Shown: positions 63,170-64,000 of the stretch, piece after piece
Layout: each line of letters begins with the position of its first letter
How positions within the stretch are numbered: position 1 is the stretch's first letter
Source of the DNA: Akkermansia muciniphila
Lineage (GTDB): Bacteria; Verrucomicrobiota; Verrucomicrobiia; Limisphaerales; UBA9464
Assembly: GCA_945883815.1 (NCBI GenBank)
Contig: CAMCYJ010000004.1
Coordinates: forward strand, 17,491 to 81,490
Reading direction: 5' to 3'
Length of the DNA: 64,000 nt
Translations under genes and position numbers: made by a program
Notes under the pieces: model-generated
The model's input: only the letters and a program-made list of their open reading frames with translations
What the model was told of the DNA's origin: nothing
The model's database searches: none

Positions 63170-63611
63170 GGCGTAGAACATCGGACGGATTCGCGTTTTC
63201 AGGACGGCTCCGTCCGGCAGCCAATGAACTGCATACACCCAAACATTGCTCATTGCTGAATTCCGTTCATGGTTAAGTTCAATTGCGATGCGTCCGGATG
63301 GCATAGAGATCGCTTCCGGGGAGATAGGTTGAGGAAATGAGATATCTGGCTCAATTTTTACAGATTGTCCGTTCTAGGACTGGCAATGCCGGTCCCCTGA
63401 AGGTGTGGGCTCAAGGCTTGCTCGATTTGGGCTGGTTCCAGCAACCCCAGCTTTGGGTGCCGATCCCCATTTCTATCCCTACTACGATCCCGTTGAAGAA
63501 CGAGCCCGCAGGGCGTTGCCCTCGGCCCGTGTCCGTTGCGGACCGTCAACGCCCCGGATATCCCGCTCAGCCTCACTACTACCGCCCCGTTTCTGGGAGG
63601 AATCTCTGATC
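63170..63611 (+). other. 442-bp gap upstream of the TonB-like gene
   Basis: No firm gene. A 90-residue frame at 63337-63609 starts with an ATG behind a GAGGAA-like site and stops 2 nt before the next gene, but its composition and codon use are unlike neighbours and no family is recognised. GGGAGGAA at about 63595 is a good ribosome site for the TonB-like ATG at 63612. The promoter of that gene is expected here. Confidence 0.45.
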
Positions 63612-64000
63612 ATGAGTGTCGCTTTTGCCGCCGTCAGCGCTGGTTCCGCCTACACGCTGCAATCCGAACTGTACCGATCCAGTTTGCCGCAGGTTGCCGA
63701 AGACACCGGTCGTCGCTTGATCTGGATGAACACGGTGTGTGCGCTCTTTTTGGCGGGCGGAGTGTTCGGAATTGCTCATCCCCCAGGACTGGTGCTCCAG
63801 AAGTTCACCGCTGAAGAAGTGGTGCAACCGGTCGAAATCCGCGAATTCAAGCCAGAGCCGCAGCAACAGGTGGTCTCCGAGGATGACACTCCTCCGGACG
63901 AACCCGCCCCGGCTGAACCGGTGTCTGTGCCGGCGGTCGTAGTGGCTCCGGCAGATGCCAATGTGGCGTTCGCCGTGGAAGTCAAAGGGCCGGGGATCAT
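63612..64000 (+). CDS. TonB-like energy-transducing protein, N-terminal part
   Basis: The frame runs off the right edge; 129 residues are visible. A charged start precedes a membrane segment (RLIWMNTVCALFLAGGVFGIAH). It continues with a Pro/Glu/Val-rich periplasmic stretch (EVVQPVEIREFKPEPQQQ, DTPPDEPAPAEPVSVP), which is the layout of TonB. The C-terminal TonB domain would lie beyond the window. A GGGAGGAA ribosome site lies about 10 nt before the ATG. It could instead be another energy-transducer or an adventurous-gliding type protein. Confidence 0.6.
   Translation, partial: MSVAFAAVSAGSAYTLQSELYRSSLPQVAEDTGRRLIWMNTVCALFLAGGVFGIAHPPGLVLQKFTAEEVVQPVEIREFKPEPQQQVVSEDDTPPDEPAPAEPVSVPAVVVAPADANVAFAVEVKGPGI

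Noticed and set aside
63337..63609. 90-residue frame just before the TonB-like gene
   Set aside because: It has a GAGGAA site and stops 2 nt before the next start, but base composition and lack of any recognisable feature make it doubtful; listed only in the description of the gap.

Overview
This 64 kb window is GC-rich (about 60 %) chromosomal DNA from a Gram-negative bacterium. It has an outer-membrane secretin, a porin, pseudopilins, lipoproteins and a TonB-like protein. Gene content and style point to Verrucomicrobiota, perhaps the Pedosphaera/Limisphaera side: archaeal-type phosphoglycerate mutase, a MoxR-DUF58-BatA-DUF4175 cluster, tandem phosphodiester-glycosidase genes, secreted sugar-isomerase-like lipoproteins and Gly-rich low-complexity proteins. 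That placement is inference from protein character; there is no rRNA here. I saw no insertion sequence, prophage, integrase or CRISPR array.

Layout. 1-533: truncated apgM. 734-12598: a complete type II secretion operon on the minus strand (gspE-F-G-H-I-J-K-L-M-C-D), mostly with ATGA-type overlaps, preceded by a gene for a secreted collagen-like protein (12741-13370). Its secretin is encoded as two separate proteins, each with its own signal peptide, and the break falls inside the N3 domain. 13609-16804: a Nudix hydrolase, a membrane protein, tRNA-Gln, a small secreted Cys protein and an 826-bp non-coding region. 16540-18793: mnmG with two perfect 16-bp parS-like centromere sites, one upstream and one inside the gene. 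Together with dnaN at 25273-26388 this suggests that the window lies near the chromosome origin. 18924-24117: a YihY-family membrane protein with a three-fold 30-residue repeat, small envelope proteins and a penta-haem cytochrome. 24295-36819: mixed metabolism (secreted isomerase-like lipoprotein, dnaN, pterin dehydratase, family-4 uracil-DNA glycosylase, pyruvate kinase, UbiA prenyltransferase, TPP riboswitch with thiC, PhnA, an alginate-type porin, an arginyltransferase-like protein, an SGNH hydrolase). 36816-44105: lipA, a glycosyltransferase, an M20 peptidase, an AraC regulator, cysS, comF and a CPBP protease.

45110-49305 is a zinc-themed block on the minus strand: a DksA-like protein with a mostly lost zinc finger, cysteine-poor L33 and cysteine-free S18, then znuA-znuC-znuB and a Fur/Zur-family regulator. 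A UUCG-type terminator and a palindromic candidate operator/promoter lie between rpsR and znuA. 49664-50824 is carA. 50855-62353 is one long minus-strand run that starts with a MoxR ATPase and DUF58 protein, continues with three large membrane/VWA proteins and ends with two tandem phosphodiester-glycosidase paralogues. The right edge holds an RDD-family protein and the N-terminal part of a TonB-like protein.

Most proteins are recognisable from motifs. No wholly new system is proven. The observations that most deserve follow-up are the secretin split through N3, the parS pair around and inside mnmG, the zinc-economy block, and the expanded periplasmic repeat in the YihY protein.
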